Shown: piece by piece, positions 1-7,912 of the stretch | Layout of the letters: every line of letters begins with the position of its first letter | How positions within the stretch are numbered: the first letter of the stretch is position 1 | Source: Hyphomicrobium sp. | GTDB lineage: Bacteria > Pseudomonadota > Alphaproteobacteria > Rhizobiales > Hyphomicrobiaceae | DNA length: 64,000 bases | Reading direction: 5' to 3' | Assembly (NCBI GenBank): GCA_002928515.1 | Contig: PERI01000002.1 | Span: 434,001-498,000, forward strand | The notes under the pieces: generated by a model | The model's database searches: none | What the model was told of the DNA's origin: nothing | Seen by the model: only the letters and a program-made list of their open reading frames with translations | Translations under genes and position numbers: made by a program

Positions 1-94
1 CTCGAAGCCAACGTGCAATTTATGACCGTGATGGCCACGGCGATGCCGTTCATAGGACGCGGTTAAATGACCTGTGTAGATTGCATAGGAATTT

Positions 95-126
95 CCGACC
101 AGACCTCATGACAGAGATCTGGTCGG
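95..126 (-). terminator. inverted repeat downstream of the fasciclin gene, possible terminator
   Basis: A perfect 9-bp inverted repeat (95-103 and 118-126) encloses a 14-nt loop, about 70 bases past the stop of the leftward fasciclin gene. A second, imperfect inverted repeat spans about 130-177. Neither is followed by a clear T-run on the minus strand, so intrinsic termination is only a guess. Positions 1-94 hold no gene I can support; a 21-codon frame open from the window edge to 66 could be the tail of a rightward gene. Confidence 0.3.
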
Positions 127-194
127 CCCCGCTTTCCGTGCCGATCCAATATGGGGGGACGGTTCGCACCGGCACAGAAAAGCGCTATTTGAGA

Positions 195-779
195 TTAGTT
201 TGGAAGAAGAACCGTATCGACGACGTGGATCACGCCGTTAGACTGGTTGACGTCGGCAATGGTGATCTTGGATTTGTCACCCTTTGCATCGACGACAACC
301 CATGCGCCGTTGTCGCTCATCACTGTGATGGTGCCGCCAGCAACAGTTTTGAGTTCGACCTTTCCGCTGTTGGCTTTTGCCTTGGCTTCGAGATCGGCTG
401 CCGACATTTTGCCGGCGACGACGTGATACGTGAGAATGCCGGACAACTTCTCTTTGTTTTCTGGCTTCAAGAGTGTTGGCACGGTGCCTTCAGGCAACTT
501 TTCAAAGGCTGTGTTTATAGGCGCAAACACTGTGAAAGGACCCTTGCCTGACAACGTGTCAACGAGACCTGCTGCCTTGACGGCTGCAACGAGAGTTGTG
601 TGATCCTTAGAGTTCACAGCATTCTCGATGATATTCTTTGATGGGAACATTTCAGCGCCACCGACGCTGACGGTCTTTTCTTTCATTTCTGCAAATGTTG
701 GCGTTGCGATTGCGCCGAGAGATAAGCTCAATGCGAGAGCTGATGCTCCAAGTAACGAGGCGCGGATGGATTTAGACAT
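195..779 (-). CDS. exported fasciclin (FAS1) domain protein
   Basis: Small secreted FAS1 (fasciclin/beta-Ig-H3) protein, probably periplasmic or surface-bound; these single-domain proteins are linked to adhesion, but the molecular role is unknown. The 194-aa product begins with a signal peptide ending near Ala-Phe-Ala (residues 28-30). One FAS1 domain fills about residues 50-192, with the typical GPFTVFAP motif near 80-87, LTYHVV near 116-121, and a NGVIHVVDTVLLP end. A GGAGA ribosome site lies about 9 bases before the ATG. It is transcribed in the same direction as the downstream-numbered anti-sigma/sigma pair but is separated by 175 bases, so it may be a target of that sigma factor. Confidence in the family is high; function is inferred. 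Confidence 0.9.
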   Translation of the reverse strand: MSKSIRASLLGASALALSLSLGAIATPTFAEMKEKTVSVGGAEMFPSKNIIENAVNSKDHTTLVAAVKAAGLVDTLSGKGPFTVFAPINTAFEKLPEGTVPTLLKPENKEKLSGILTYHVVAGKMSAADLEAKAKANSGKVELKTVAGGTITVMSDNGAWVVVDAKGDKSKITIADVNQSNGVIHVVDTVLLPN

Positions 780-830
780 CGGTATATTCTCCGGGGTTAT
801 TCATGCGCATCAACATAGATGCGCAACGAA

Positions 831-855
831 GTAACGATGCGGAGATCGCTCGGTT
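831..855 (-). promoter_or_regulatory. candidate ECF-sigma promoter for the fasciclin gene
   Basis: On the minus strand, AACCG (855-851), 14 bases, then CGTTAC (836-831). The same AACCG-N14-GGTTG arrangement precedes the ECF sigma gene at 2268-2245. The AAC core and spacing fit promoters read by ECF sigma factors. The match is short and was found by eye, so it is tentative. The rest of 780-954 shows nothing else I can name. Confidence 0.3.
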
Positions 856-954
856 TCACTGAAAGTAGTTTTTAAATTTATGTTATTTTGTGATCCATCG
901 CAGTATCGCCATCATTGCGAACTGAGCATCACACTTATGATCGTCTGGTGACTG

Positions 955-1677
955 TCAGCGCGCATCCGCAGGGATGAGTTTGCCTGCAAATACCACGGGC
1001 CCAGTTGGTGCCCCCGTGGTGGATCCACCCTCAGGTTCAAGGCTAACGGCAAACGTTGCGGCTTCGATCACGTCAGGTTGGTAGGCTGCCAGTGATGGGC
1101 GTTGCATCGCCGTTGGCTCATCAATAACACCCAGCGATTTCGGTGCACCAAGACTGTCGTGCACGAGCCAGAGTTCATAGCTTTTGCCCGCTTCCGGCTT
1201 TGCAGCGACGGGACGTACTGTCATCAATCTGTTGTCAACATCAACAGATACAAGAAACGCGGGAGAGGCTGCGTCTTTCTGTAAAACGGCAACCAAATTT
1301 TTGGACGGTGGTTTAGGTGTCAGCTCGCGCACGCCAATGAAGACGATGAGACTTGCAGCTAGAGCCGACGCAATCGCTGCCGAGTTGCGCCAGAAGCTGA
1401 CGCTTCTCTTGAGTTTCATGACATCGGCGTTCGATTGTGTGCGCAGACCGCTTGCGCTCGACATGCGCATCTGAATTTGCGGATAGATGTGATCGGGTGG
1501 CGTTATCTCAGGGATAGCTTCAAGTAATGGGCTCAGCCGCTGCTCCCATGCAACAATCGCCGTATCGAGCGCGCGTTCGCGCTGACGACGCGCCGCGACG
1601 GCCGTGCGTTCGGTCGCGTCCAACGTGCCAAGCACGTATTCGCCAGCCAGTCCGTCGATGTCGTCTTGATCGGTCAT
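955..1677 (-). CDS. anti-sigma factor, RskA/anti-sigma-K family
   Basis: Membrane anti-sigma factor expected to hold the ECF sigma factor encoded just upstream. The N-terminal 90 residues contain the cytosolic sigma-binding region (GLAGEYVLGTLD near residues 9-20, then an arginine-rich stretch), a single membrane helix sits at about 95-115, and the C-terminal periplasmic part carries the RskA pattern (KSYELWLV). The ATG at 1677 is chosen because it overlaps the sigma stop as ATGA, indicating translational coupling; a longer frame from 1722 would run deeply into the sigma gene. No zinc-finger Cys/His cluster is visible, so this is not a ChrR-type zinc anti-sigma factor. The signal that releases the sigma factor cannot be seen. 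Confidence 0.85.
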   Translation of the reverse strand: MTDQDDIDGLAGEYVLGTLDATERTAVAARRQRERALDTAIVAWEQRLSPLLEAIPEITPPDHIYPQIQMRMSSASGLRTQSNADVMKLKRSVSFWRNSAAIASALAASLIVFIGVRELTPKPPSKNLVAVLQKDAASPAFLVSVDVDNRLMTVRPVAAKPEAGKSYELWLVHDSLGAPKSLGVIDEPTAMQRPSLAAYQPDVIEAATFAVSLEPEGGSTTGAPTGPVVFAGKLIPADAR

Positions 1678-2219
1678 CCGCCGAGGCAGCCTTTGAGTTG
1701 CGTTAAAGAACGACGCAGCCACGTTTTCACAGTATTCACCGGCTGGCCGAATTTTTCAGATAGCTCTTCGCGGCTCAAGCCTTCGCAATAGGCGAGCACG
1801 ACCATGTCGCGGCGCGGCGGTTCGAGGCGAGACAAGCAGTCGGCAAGGCGCTTACCGTCGTCGCCGCGCATGACCCTTGCCAGCGCAGATTCATCGTCTG
1901 ACTCGACGTCGAGCAATTCAGGATGATCTTCAATCGATTCTGGTCGCTTACGGCGCAATTCATCAAGCGCGCGGTTGCGCGCTATAGCCGCCATCCAGGA
2001 AATTGGGGACGCGACGCGTGGATCGAAATCGCCAGCTCTGTCCCAGATTTTCACGTAAACCTCTTGCAACACCTCATCGGCGATATCCCTACGCTGCAAG
2101 ATACGTAAGATGATTCCATAGAGTTTCGCAGACGTTGTCCGATAGACGCTCTCAAAAGCAGCCCGATCTTTGCGAGCCACTTGCGCGAGGAGGTTACTCA
2201 GGGCTTGCGATGGGGTCAT
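1674..2219 (-). CDS. ECF-family RNA polymerase sigma factor (SigK-like)
   Basis: Alternative sigma-70 factor of the extracytoplasmic-function class, 181 aa. Region 2 lies at about residues 20-90, with the typical DEVLQEVYVKIW segment around 47-58 and the ARNRALDELRR helix near 84-94. Region 4 with a helix-turn-helix (LSREELSEKFGQPVNTVKTWLRRSL) occupies the last 40 residues. The stop overlaps the start of the anti-sigma gene (ATGA), so the pair is co-translated. With a fasciclin gene next door this matches the widespread sigma-K/RskA/fasciclin neighbourhood. The gene probably drives its own operon from a motif at 2245-2268. Confidence 0.92.
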   Translation of the reverse strand: MTPSQALSNLLAQVARKDRAAFESVYRTTSAKLYGIILRILQRRDIADEVLQEVYVKIWDRAGDFDPRVASPISWMAAIARNRALDELRRKRPESIEDHPELLDVESDDESALARVMRGDDGKRLADCLSRLEPPRRDMVVLAYCEGLSREELSEKFGQPVNTVKTWLRRSLTQLKGCLGG

Positions 2220-2244
2220 CGGCGCTTTTTGCTTGTTTCCTTGG

Positions 2245-2268
2245 CAACCGACTGAATATTCGGCGGTT
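2245..2268 (-). promoter_or_regulatory. candidate autoregulatory ECF promoter
   Basis: On the minus strand, AACCG (2268-2264), 14 bases, then GGTTG (2249-2245), 25 bases before the sigma ATG. It matches the arrangement ahead of the fasciclin gene at 831-855. The short distance to the start codon and the weak second half keep confidence low. Confidence 0.25.
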
Positions 2269-2325
2269 ACCCTATAGCCTGCTCTGGTTCTCGCGACTAG
2301 TCGTTAACCTCCCGATCATTAGTGG

Positions 2326-2985
2326 CTAATTTTGACGTGTCGTCCATGCCAACCAAAGCGCTACGGCGACGAGGCTGAGCGATAAGGTTTTGTTAATCAG
2401 GATCACTTGTGCCGAATTTGTGAGCGCAGTTCTGGCCTGAGCCGCAAGCAAGACAATGGCTGCGTGTACACAGGTTGCCACGATAACGTAACTGACACTG
2501 AGAGACAGCGTTTGCGCGAGGAGAGGTTTTCCTGCGTCGATGAAGGGTGGCATTACGGCCAGATAGAAAACCGCAGCTTTAGGATTGAGGAGATTTGTAA
2601 TCAAGCCACGTTGAAAATAAGTTGCGAGTGACTTGCTGTTGTTTTTCTGGTCAGCGTTCTTCGCATCATGCTGACGCCAGATATCGTATGCGAGCCACAG
2701 TAAATATACGACGCCGCCCCACCGCATCACTTCATAGAGAAATCTTGATTGCGCAACGATGGCCGCTAAACCGAAGGCTGCCAGTAATCCGACGATCAGC
2801 AATCCCAACGCCACGCCTGCGACCGCTGCTAATCCGGCTTTTTTGCCCTCCGATATGCTGAGAATTGCCAAATAGGTCATGTTTGGACCAGGCGTGAGTT
2901 CGATAATGAAAGCGGTCCAAAGAAATGCGAGTGGCACACCAGCGAGTGAAATGCCTTCAAGCAGCGTTGTCATCGCGGTCGGCAT
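2326..2985 (-). CDS. LysE/RhtB-family amino-acid exporter
   Basis: Inner-membrane efflux protein of the LysE/RhtB superfamily, 219 aa, normal for the family. The diagnostic motif ELTPGPNMTYL is at about residues 29-39, followed by KAGLAAVAGVALG; about six membrane helices are visible. The substrate (amino acid or derivative) cannot be read from sequence. The start at 2985 overlaps the end of the 5'-nucleotidase gene by 29 bases, and an ATG at 2973 also overlaps, so the three minus-strand genes argB, nucleotidase and this one form one tightly packed operon. Confidence 0.88.
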   Translation of the reverse strand: MPTAMTTLLEGISLAGVPLAFLWTAFIIELTPGPNMTYLAILSISEGKKAGLAAVAGVALGLLIVGLLAAFGLAAIVAQSRFLYEVMRWGGVVYLLWLAYDIWRQHDAKNADQKNNSKSLATYFQRGLITNLLNPKAAVFYLAVMPPFIDAGKPLLAQTLSLSVSYVIVATCVHAAIVLLAAQARTALTNSAQVILINKTLSLSLVAVALWLAWTTRQN

Positions 2986-3739
2986 GTGAACTGCGCTCTG
3001 AGATTTCAGTCTGCAAAAAGCCAGTTAAGTCGTGTGTCAGGTAGTGAATATGTTCGGGAAGTTCGCGCCAGTCACGCACTTTCAGTTGCGCAGGGTGGTC
3101 GATGTAGTCGGAGTGCACGAGCACGGTGGTCATGCCGAGGTCGCCTGGCACTTCCAGGTTGTGGGGCATGTCTTCGAACATCGCAGCATTGTGGCTGGTT
3201 ATGCCATGGCGTGAAACCATGCTGTCGAATGCGCGCCGCTCGGGCTTTGGAATAAACTCAAGGGCTGCGATATCACAGATATCTTCAAACAAATGCAGCA
3301 CGCCGATTTTAGCGGCGACGTTTTCGGCATGACGCCTGGAGCCATTTGTAAAAATCAAGCGACGTCCTTGCAGCGCCTCGATTGCGGCAGCGAGTTCGGG
3401 TAATTCAGGTACAACGCTCAAGTCAATGTCGTGAACGTATTCAAGAAATGGTTCAGGGCGCATTTTATGCACCTGCATGAGACCTGAGAGCGTCGTGCCG
3501 AACTGACGGTAGTAAGCTTTTTGTAGATGGCGCGCATGCTCGTAGGGTACGCCGATCGTATTGGCGATAAATTCGCCCATGCGATGATCGACTTGCGCGA
3601 ATAAATTACACGACGCAGGATAAAGCGTGTTGTCGAGATCGAAAATCCAAGTGTCAATGTGATTGAAAGTTGACGCGCTTGGATTGCGCCGGTGAGCGGG
3701 CTGCGCGCCAGGTTTGTGCCCTGGCATTGGCGAGGTCAC
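2957..3739 (-). CDS. pyrimidine 5'-nucleotidase, HAD superfamily (SDT1-like)
   Basis: HAD-superfamily hydrolase of the pyrimidine 5'-nucleotidase subgroup, predicted to dephosphorylate pyrimidine nucleoside monophosphates. HAD motif I reads DLDNTLYP (about residues 34-41), motif II is [11 protein letters not shown], the conserved Lys lies in PKPERRAF, and motif III is FEDMPHNL. The helical cap between motifs I and II suits this group. The GTG start overlaps the argB stop (GTGA), which suggests coupling; an ATG four codons later (3727) is an alternative. The argB-nucleotidase pairing is common in Hyphomicrobiales. Confidence 0.88.
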   Translation of the reverse strand: MTSPMPGHKPGAQPAHRRNPSASTFNHIDTWIFDLDNTLYPASCNLFAQVDHRMGEFIANTIGVPYEHARHLQKAYYRQFGTTLSGLMQVHKMRPEPFLEYVHDIDLSVVPELPELAAAIEALQGRRLIFTNGSRRHAENVAAKIGVLHLFEDICDIAALEFIPKPERRAFDSMVSRHGITSHNAAMFEDMPHNLEVPGDLGMTTVLVHSDYIDHPAQLKVRDWRELPEHIHYLTHDLTGFLQTEISERSSHADRDDNAA

Positions 3740-4650
3740 GATTTCGCTTTCTTGCGTTCTGCGCGGCGCACAAGCGTACCGACGCCGTGCTCGGTGAACA
3801 ATTCGAGCAGCACACAGTGGGGAACGCGGCCATCAATGATGACAACGCCCTCGACGCCAGCTTCTACAACTTCAATACAACCTTCTATCTTCGGGATCAT
3901 GCCGCCCGAAATTGTCCCGGCTTTGATCATTTCTCTGGCATCTTCGATGCTCAGTTGCGGTATGATGTTTTTATTCGCATCGAGAACGCCTGCCACATCC
4001 GTCAGCAGCAATAAGCGTTTGGCCTGCATGCGGGCCGCCAGCGCGGACGCAAAGGTATCGGCATTGATGTTGAGTGTTTCGCCGTCACGGCTAATGCCGA
4101 CCGGGGCAATGACTGGGATGAGATCCGATTTCGAGATCACTTCAACGATGTGCGGATTTACCTCCAAAGGATCGCCAACATAGCCAATATCAACGACCTT
4201 CATCAGATTGGATTGGGGGTCGGGCATTTCGGTGATCTTTTTTGCGATCATCAGGTTGGCGTCTTTGCCGGAGATGCCGACCGCCTTGCCGCCTTGCCGG
4301 TTGATGGCCGAAACGATTTCTTTGTTGATCTTGCCCGACAGAACCATTTCGACGACTTCAACTGTCGGCTTGTCTGTGACACGCAAACCGTTGACGAAAT
4401 CAGATGTGATTTCGAGCTTCTTGAGCATGCTGGCAATTTGTGGTCCGCCGCCGTGCACGACGATCGGATTAATGCCGGATTGCTTGAGATAGACGATGTC
4501 TTGCGCAAATGCATTGGCGAGCGCTTCATCGCCCATGGCATGGCCGCCAAATTTCACGACCACGGTTTGCTCGTCATATCGGATCAGGTGCGGGATGGCT
4601 TCCGCGAGAATACGTGCCTGTTGGTGTGCAGTCAGGGCATCATCGGACAT
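3736..4650 (-). CDS. argB: acetylglutamate kinase
   Basis: Second enzyme of arginine synthesis: it phosphorylates N-acetylglutamate with ATP in the cytoplasm. The amino-acid-kinase fold is shown by [11 protein letters not shown] near the N-terminus, the VVHGGGPQI loop about 30 residues later, and TDVAGVLD and GGMIPK nearer the C-terminus. With the ATG at 4650 the product is 304 aa, the family's usual length; the frame can be extended 26 codons to 4728 but that stretch does not look like ArgB. The start codon has only a weak ribosome site. It is the first gene of a leftward operon with the nucleotidase and LysE exporter. Confidence 0.95.
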   Translation of the reverse strand: MSDDALTAHQQARILAEAIPHLIRYDEQTVVVKFGGHAMGDEALANAFAQDIVYLKQSGINPIVVHGGGPQIASMLKKLEITSDFVNGLRVTDKPTVEVVEMVLSGKINKEIVSAINRQGGKAVGISGKDANLMIAKKITEMPDPQSNLMKVVDIGYVGDPLEVNPHIVEVISKSDLIPVIAPVGISRDGETLNINADTFASALAARMQAKRLLLLTDVAGVLDANKNIIPQLSIEDAREMIKAGTISGGMIPKIEGCIEVVEAGVEGVVIIDGRVPHCVLLELFTEHGVGTLVRRAERKKAKS

Positions 4651-5004
4651 TGCGGGCAATTTCTTTTCTGGCAAATCTTGGGCTGACGTCACGAATTTTC
4701 CCCAGCTGGCTATTTGTCTGGTCGGCATACATGTTGTGGAGCGATAGCACTCTGACCGCTCTTGCGGTCTTATAGCGGCTCGGGGGCAAGCCTCAACGGA
4801 ATTTCCTCACAATCTCACACTAGCAAGGGTGCTCATAACCGGGGCACCCTATGATTTGCATAGCATGCGTCTCATAAAGCGCTGGTGGTGTTAAGAATTG
4901 ACGCATTGCACGGTATTCTGAATGCCTGCACGGTCGATTGCGGGGGCCATGATCGGGTGAATTCGCCAATCTCACAGTTCGATGCACAGTTTGGTCAAAT
5001 ACCA

Positions 5005-7191
5005 ATGTCGCCCATCTTGGCGGCGACATTAACACGCGCCTATGATGTCGCGACCGGCGCTGGAGCCCCCGAAGTTTCGCTAGAGCACGTTTTGCTTGCC
5101 TTGTGCGACGATGTGGAAGCGGTTGCGGTACTGGATGCAAGTCGCGTTGCCATTGATCAGCTTTATTCGGAAGTGGTTGTGTATCTCAATCAAACGCATG
5201 TTCCCAATCAAGCTGCTGGTACTCCCAAAGCCTCCGCCGATGTCAGCCGAATTATTGAAGCAGCCGCGGCCGCAGCGCGCGGTGGACGCCGACGCGATAT
5301 CACCGGTGCGATAGTTCTTGCTGCGATTGTTGGCGATGGGCGCAGCGTGGCTGCGCAGATCTTGCAGACGCTCGGCCTGACGTTTGATGAGGCCATTAAG
5401 GCGCTGCAACGTGCGCTCAATCAGCCTGGGCTTCGCGAGGCGCCCGTTGATTTGCCGCCGGCTGAAGATGTACTTGCTCGGGCGCGCGAACGCGTGCAGT
5501 TGCGTTCTGCCCCGACGTTACGCGAAATCATGAATGAGCCCGCGCACCGTCCAGCACCGCCGCCGATGCGCCAGTTGGCACCGCCGTCGGCCTCAGAGGT
5601 GGTTGCGGTCGATGTGCTTCATGAACCACGTCTAGATGTGCAAGTTCATGACGATGTGAGTGGCCATCAGTCAGATTTATTGGATACGTCCCGCGCTGAA
5701 AGTGCTGACAGCATTTCCGTAGAAAGCCAGCCAGCAGAGTTATCTCCTCGTGAAAATGCTCGGGACAGTTTTGATTCACAAGTAACTGATGTGTCAGAAG
5801 CAGCTTCACCTGTTGCGGCCACTGACAGCGAGCTTCACAATCCGAAATTTATTCATGAACACGACGCTGCAAGGGTCAACGTACAGCCGGAAAGCCACCA
5901 CTTAGGTAAATCTGACCACATCCAAGTTGTGAGCGATCAGAATTTTCAAACGCCTCGCGAAGAGCAAAGTCCGGCATTTTACCGTGACCAGAACGTTGCA
6001 CCGCTCGATTATGGCGAGCATCAGCCGACGTTTCCATTGCCGATGTCGCGTCCTAGTGTAGGTGGGCCGCATCGCGATGCGCGTGGATCGTTCCATCAGG
6101 CAGAAGCAGTTCCTCATCCTGATTTAGCTCCAGATCATAAATCCATTTCGGATGGGCCGTACGGAGCGCGCACCGAGCCGACATTTGATATTCCGCGACC
6201 TGTACCTGTGCAGCCACCACCCCTTCCAGGATCATTAGGCACGGCCCCGACGGGCAATCTGTCTGGGTTGTTCACGCCAGATACGCGCAATGCAATGCCG
6301 CCGCCCAATATTCCGCAACATCCCAGTTTTAACAGCGCACCGATCGCGCCGCCCTATCCTTCGTTGCCTGGTGCATCGACGGGATTGCCGGATCCGTTTC
6401 CGCCGCGACCATCGCATCGCGAATACGCTGGCTCTGGTGCTTTGCCATTTCCGCAATCGCTGCCACCTGGCTTGCGATTTCCAGGCGCCTTTCCGACAGC
6501 GTCACCGGCCGCACCCGAAAGTGGTGGTGGCATCATGCCGTATCCAAATCTCGACGCTCCAATTAGTGTTGACCAGCGTCAACACGCGACGGGAACTGCT
6601 GGTGCTGCCCCAAAACTGAAGAGCGACAAATCTATAAATCGCGCTCAGACCTCTGAGACGGGTCAGCTCGCTGAGAATATTCCGCGCGCTATGCGGATTG
6701 CGAAAACGGAGCGTGTGGAAATTCGCATCGCCAAGGCTGATATTTTAGCCATGACTGGCGGCCTCGATGGTGGTGGCCAAGTTTTTGCGCACGGCATTGC
6801 CGTCACGCCGGCCATGTCGGTGCGATTGCGCGCGCCAGATGGCGGTTTTTTTATCGAGACGGCTTCGCCTGAGACGCAGTGGATCGAAAATAGAAATGGT
6901 TTAGCTGCTGATGATTTCGCCAGTTGGCGTTTTCTGGTTACGCCCAATGAGCGAGGTTGGTCGCAGTTACAAATCGTTGTCTCTGCCCGAACCATGGGTG
7001 CGGACGGTATAGCTGCTGATACCGAACTGCCTGAGCAAATCGTCGATGTCAAAGTGCGGACGAACTTAAAGCAATCGTTCTCGCGGCTGGTTGGTTGGAC
7101 AGTTGCGGCACTCATTGGCGGCGTCTTGGCTCGATTTGGCGAGGCAAGTTTCGATACCGCTCAATTGATCTTTCAGCGCGTATCGAATTGA
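5005..7191 (+). CDS. membrane-anchored Clp N-domain protein without an ATPase
   Basis: From the ATG at 5005, 728 aa. Residues 1-140 form a Clp N-terminal (double Clp-R) domain: LTRAYDVA and SLEHVLLALCDD in the first repeat, SRIIEAAAAAA and IVLAAIVGDG in the second. A long low-complexity, proline-rich region follows (about 190-560), then a folded segment (about 575-680), then a single C-terminal membrane helix (about 690-712) and a short tail. There are no Walker A/B motifs, so this is not a ClpA/ClpB unfoldase. It could recruit substrates or adaptors at the membrane, but that is inference. The frame is open to GTG codons at 4885 and 4957; none of the three starts has a strong ribosome site. 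The gene converges on engB. Confidence 0.7.
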   Translation: MSPILAATLTRAYDVATGAGAPEVSLEHVLLALCDDVEAVAVLDASRVAIDQLYSEVVVYLNQTHVPNQAAGTPKASADVSRIIEAAAAAARGGRRRDITGAIVLAAIVGDGRSVAAQILQTLGLTFDEAIKALQRALNQPGLREAPVDLPPAEDVLARARERVQLRSAPTLREIMNEPAHRPAPPPMRQLAPPSASEVVAVDVLHEPRLDVQVHDDVSGHQSDLLDTSRAESADSISVESQPAELSPRENARDSFDSQVTDVSEAASPVAATDSELHNPKFIHEHDAARVNVQPESHHLGKSDHIQVVSDQNFQTPREEQSPAFYRDQNVAPLDYGEHQPTFPLPMSRPSVGGPHRDARGSFHQAEAVPHPDLAPDHKSISDGPYGARTEPTFDIPRPVPVQPPPLPGSLGTAPTGNLSGLFTPDTRNAMPPPNIPQHPSFNSAPIAPPYPSLPGASTGLPDPFPPRPSHREYAGSGALPFPQSLPPGLRFPGAFPTASPAAPESGGGIMPYPNLDAPISVDQRQHATGTAGAAPKLKSDKSINRAQTSETGQLAENIPRAMRIAKTERVEIRIAKADILAMTGGLDGGGQVFAHGIAVTPAMSVRLRAPDGGFFIETASPETQWIENRNGLAADDFASWRFLVTPNERGWSQLQIVVSARTMGADGIAADTELPEQIVDVKVRTNLKQSFSRLVGWTVAALIGGVLARFGEASFDTAQLIFQRVSN

Positions 7192-7207
7192 CAATTGGCC
7201 TTCAATT

Positions 7208-7861
7208 TTAGGAGTGCGTATCAAGCAAACGCACGATAGAGGCTCGCAATTCTTCGATGCCCATGCCTTTTTCAGCCGAGGTCACGAGAATTTCTGGATA
7301 GGCTGCGGGATGCTTTGAAAGCTCTGCGCGTGTTTCGGCTGTCACTTTTTCTAGCGCGGTTCGGCTGATCTTGTCGCCTTTGGTCAGCACGGCTTGATAG
7401 GAGACGGCCGCTGTATCGAGCAGCTTCAAGATGCCAGCGTCGGCTTCTTTGATGCCATGACGCGCGTCGATCAGAACGAACACACGCAGCAATGTGCGGC
7501 GACCCGATAAGTAGCCACGCAATACCCGGTTCCAGGCTGCGACTTTGCCTTTGGGCGCTTCGGCGTATCCGTAGCCGGGCATATCGACGATAAACAAACG
7601 TTCGTCGGGAAGCGTGAAAAAATTCAGCTCTTGCGTGCGGCCCGGTGTATTCGATGCGCGCGCCAAATGTGTTTGCCCGACCAGAGCATTGATGAGCGTT
7701 GATTTGCCGACATTGGACCTGCCGGCAAAGGCAATTTCAGGCCTATCGTCAGGTGGCAGATGATTGAGGTCAGGCGAGCCGCGCGCAAAAGTCCACGCGA
7801 GCGTAAATAACCTGCGCCCTGCTTCGATCTCTTCGGCCGTCAGCGGTGCGACGCCCGACAT
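7208..7861 (-). CDS. engB: ribosome-biogenesis GTP-binding protein EngB/YihA
   Basis: Small GTPase needed for maturation of the large ribosomal subunit and normal cell division. The G motifs appear in order: G1 GRSNVGKST near residue 48, G2 threonine in [11 protein letters not shown]3 DMPGYG near 93-98, G4 TKGDK, where a glycine replaces the more usual alanine, and G5 SAEKG. Length (217 aa) is normal. The gene follows yidC with 51 bases between them, in the order rpmH-rnpA-yidC-engB, so it is likely part of the same transcript. Confidence 0.93.
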   Translation of the reverse strand: MSGVAPLTAEEIEAGRRLFTLAWTFARGSPDLNHLPPDDRPEIAFAGRSNVGKSTLINALVGQTHLARASNTPGRTQELNFFTLPDERLFIVDMPGYGYAEAPKGKVAAWNRVLRGYLSGRRTLLRVFVLIDARHGIKEADAGILKLLDTAAVSYQAVLTKGDKISRTALEKVTAETRAELSKHPAAYPEILVTSAEKGMGIEELRASIVRLLDTHS

Positions 7862-7912
7862 AATTTCTAGCCTTTCACTGCTGCCGTATCGTCAAGAAAA
7901 TAAGGTTCGCGA

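Noticed and set aside
1-66. Partial gene tail ending in TAA at 64-66
   Set aside because: Only 21 codons are visible and the reverse strand also offers a short open frame, so I could not decide if either is coding.
81-551. 156-aa rightward frame at the window start
   Set aside because: It is antisense to the fasciclin gene, has no ribosome site and its translation resembles no protein; the fasciclin frame is clearly the real one.
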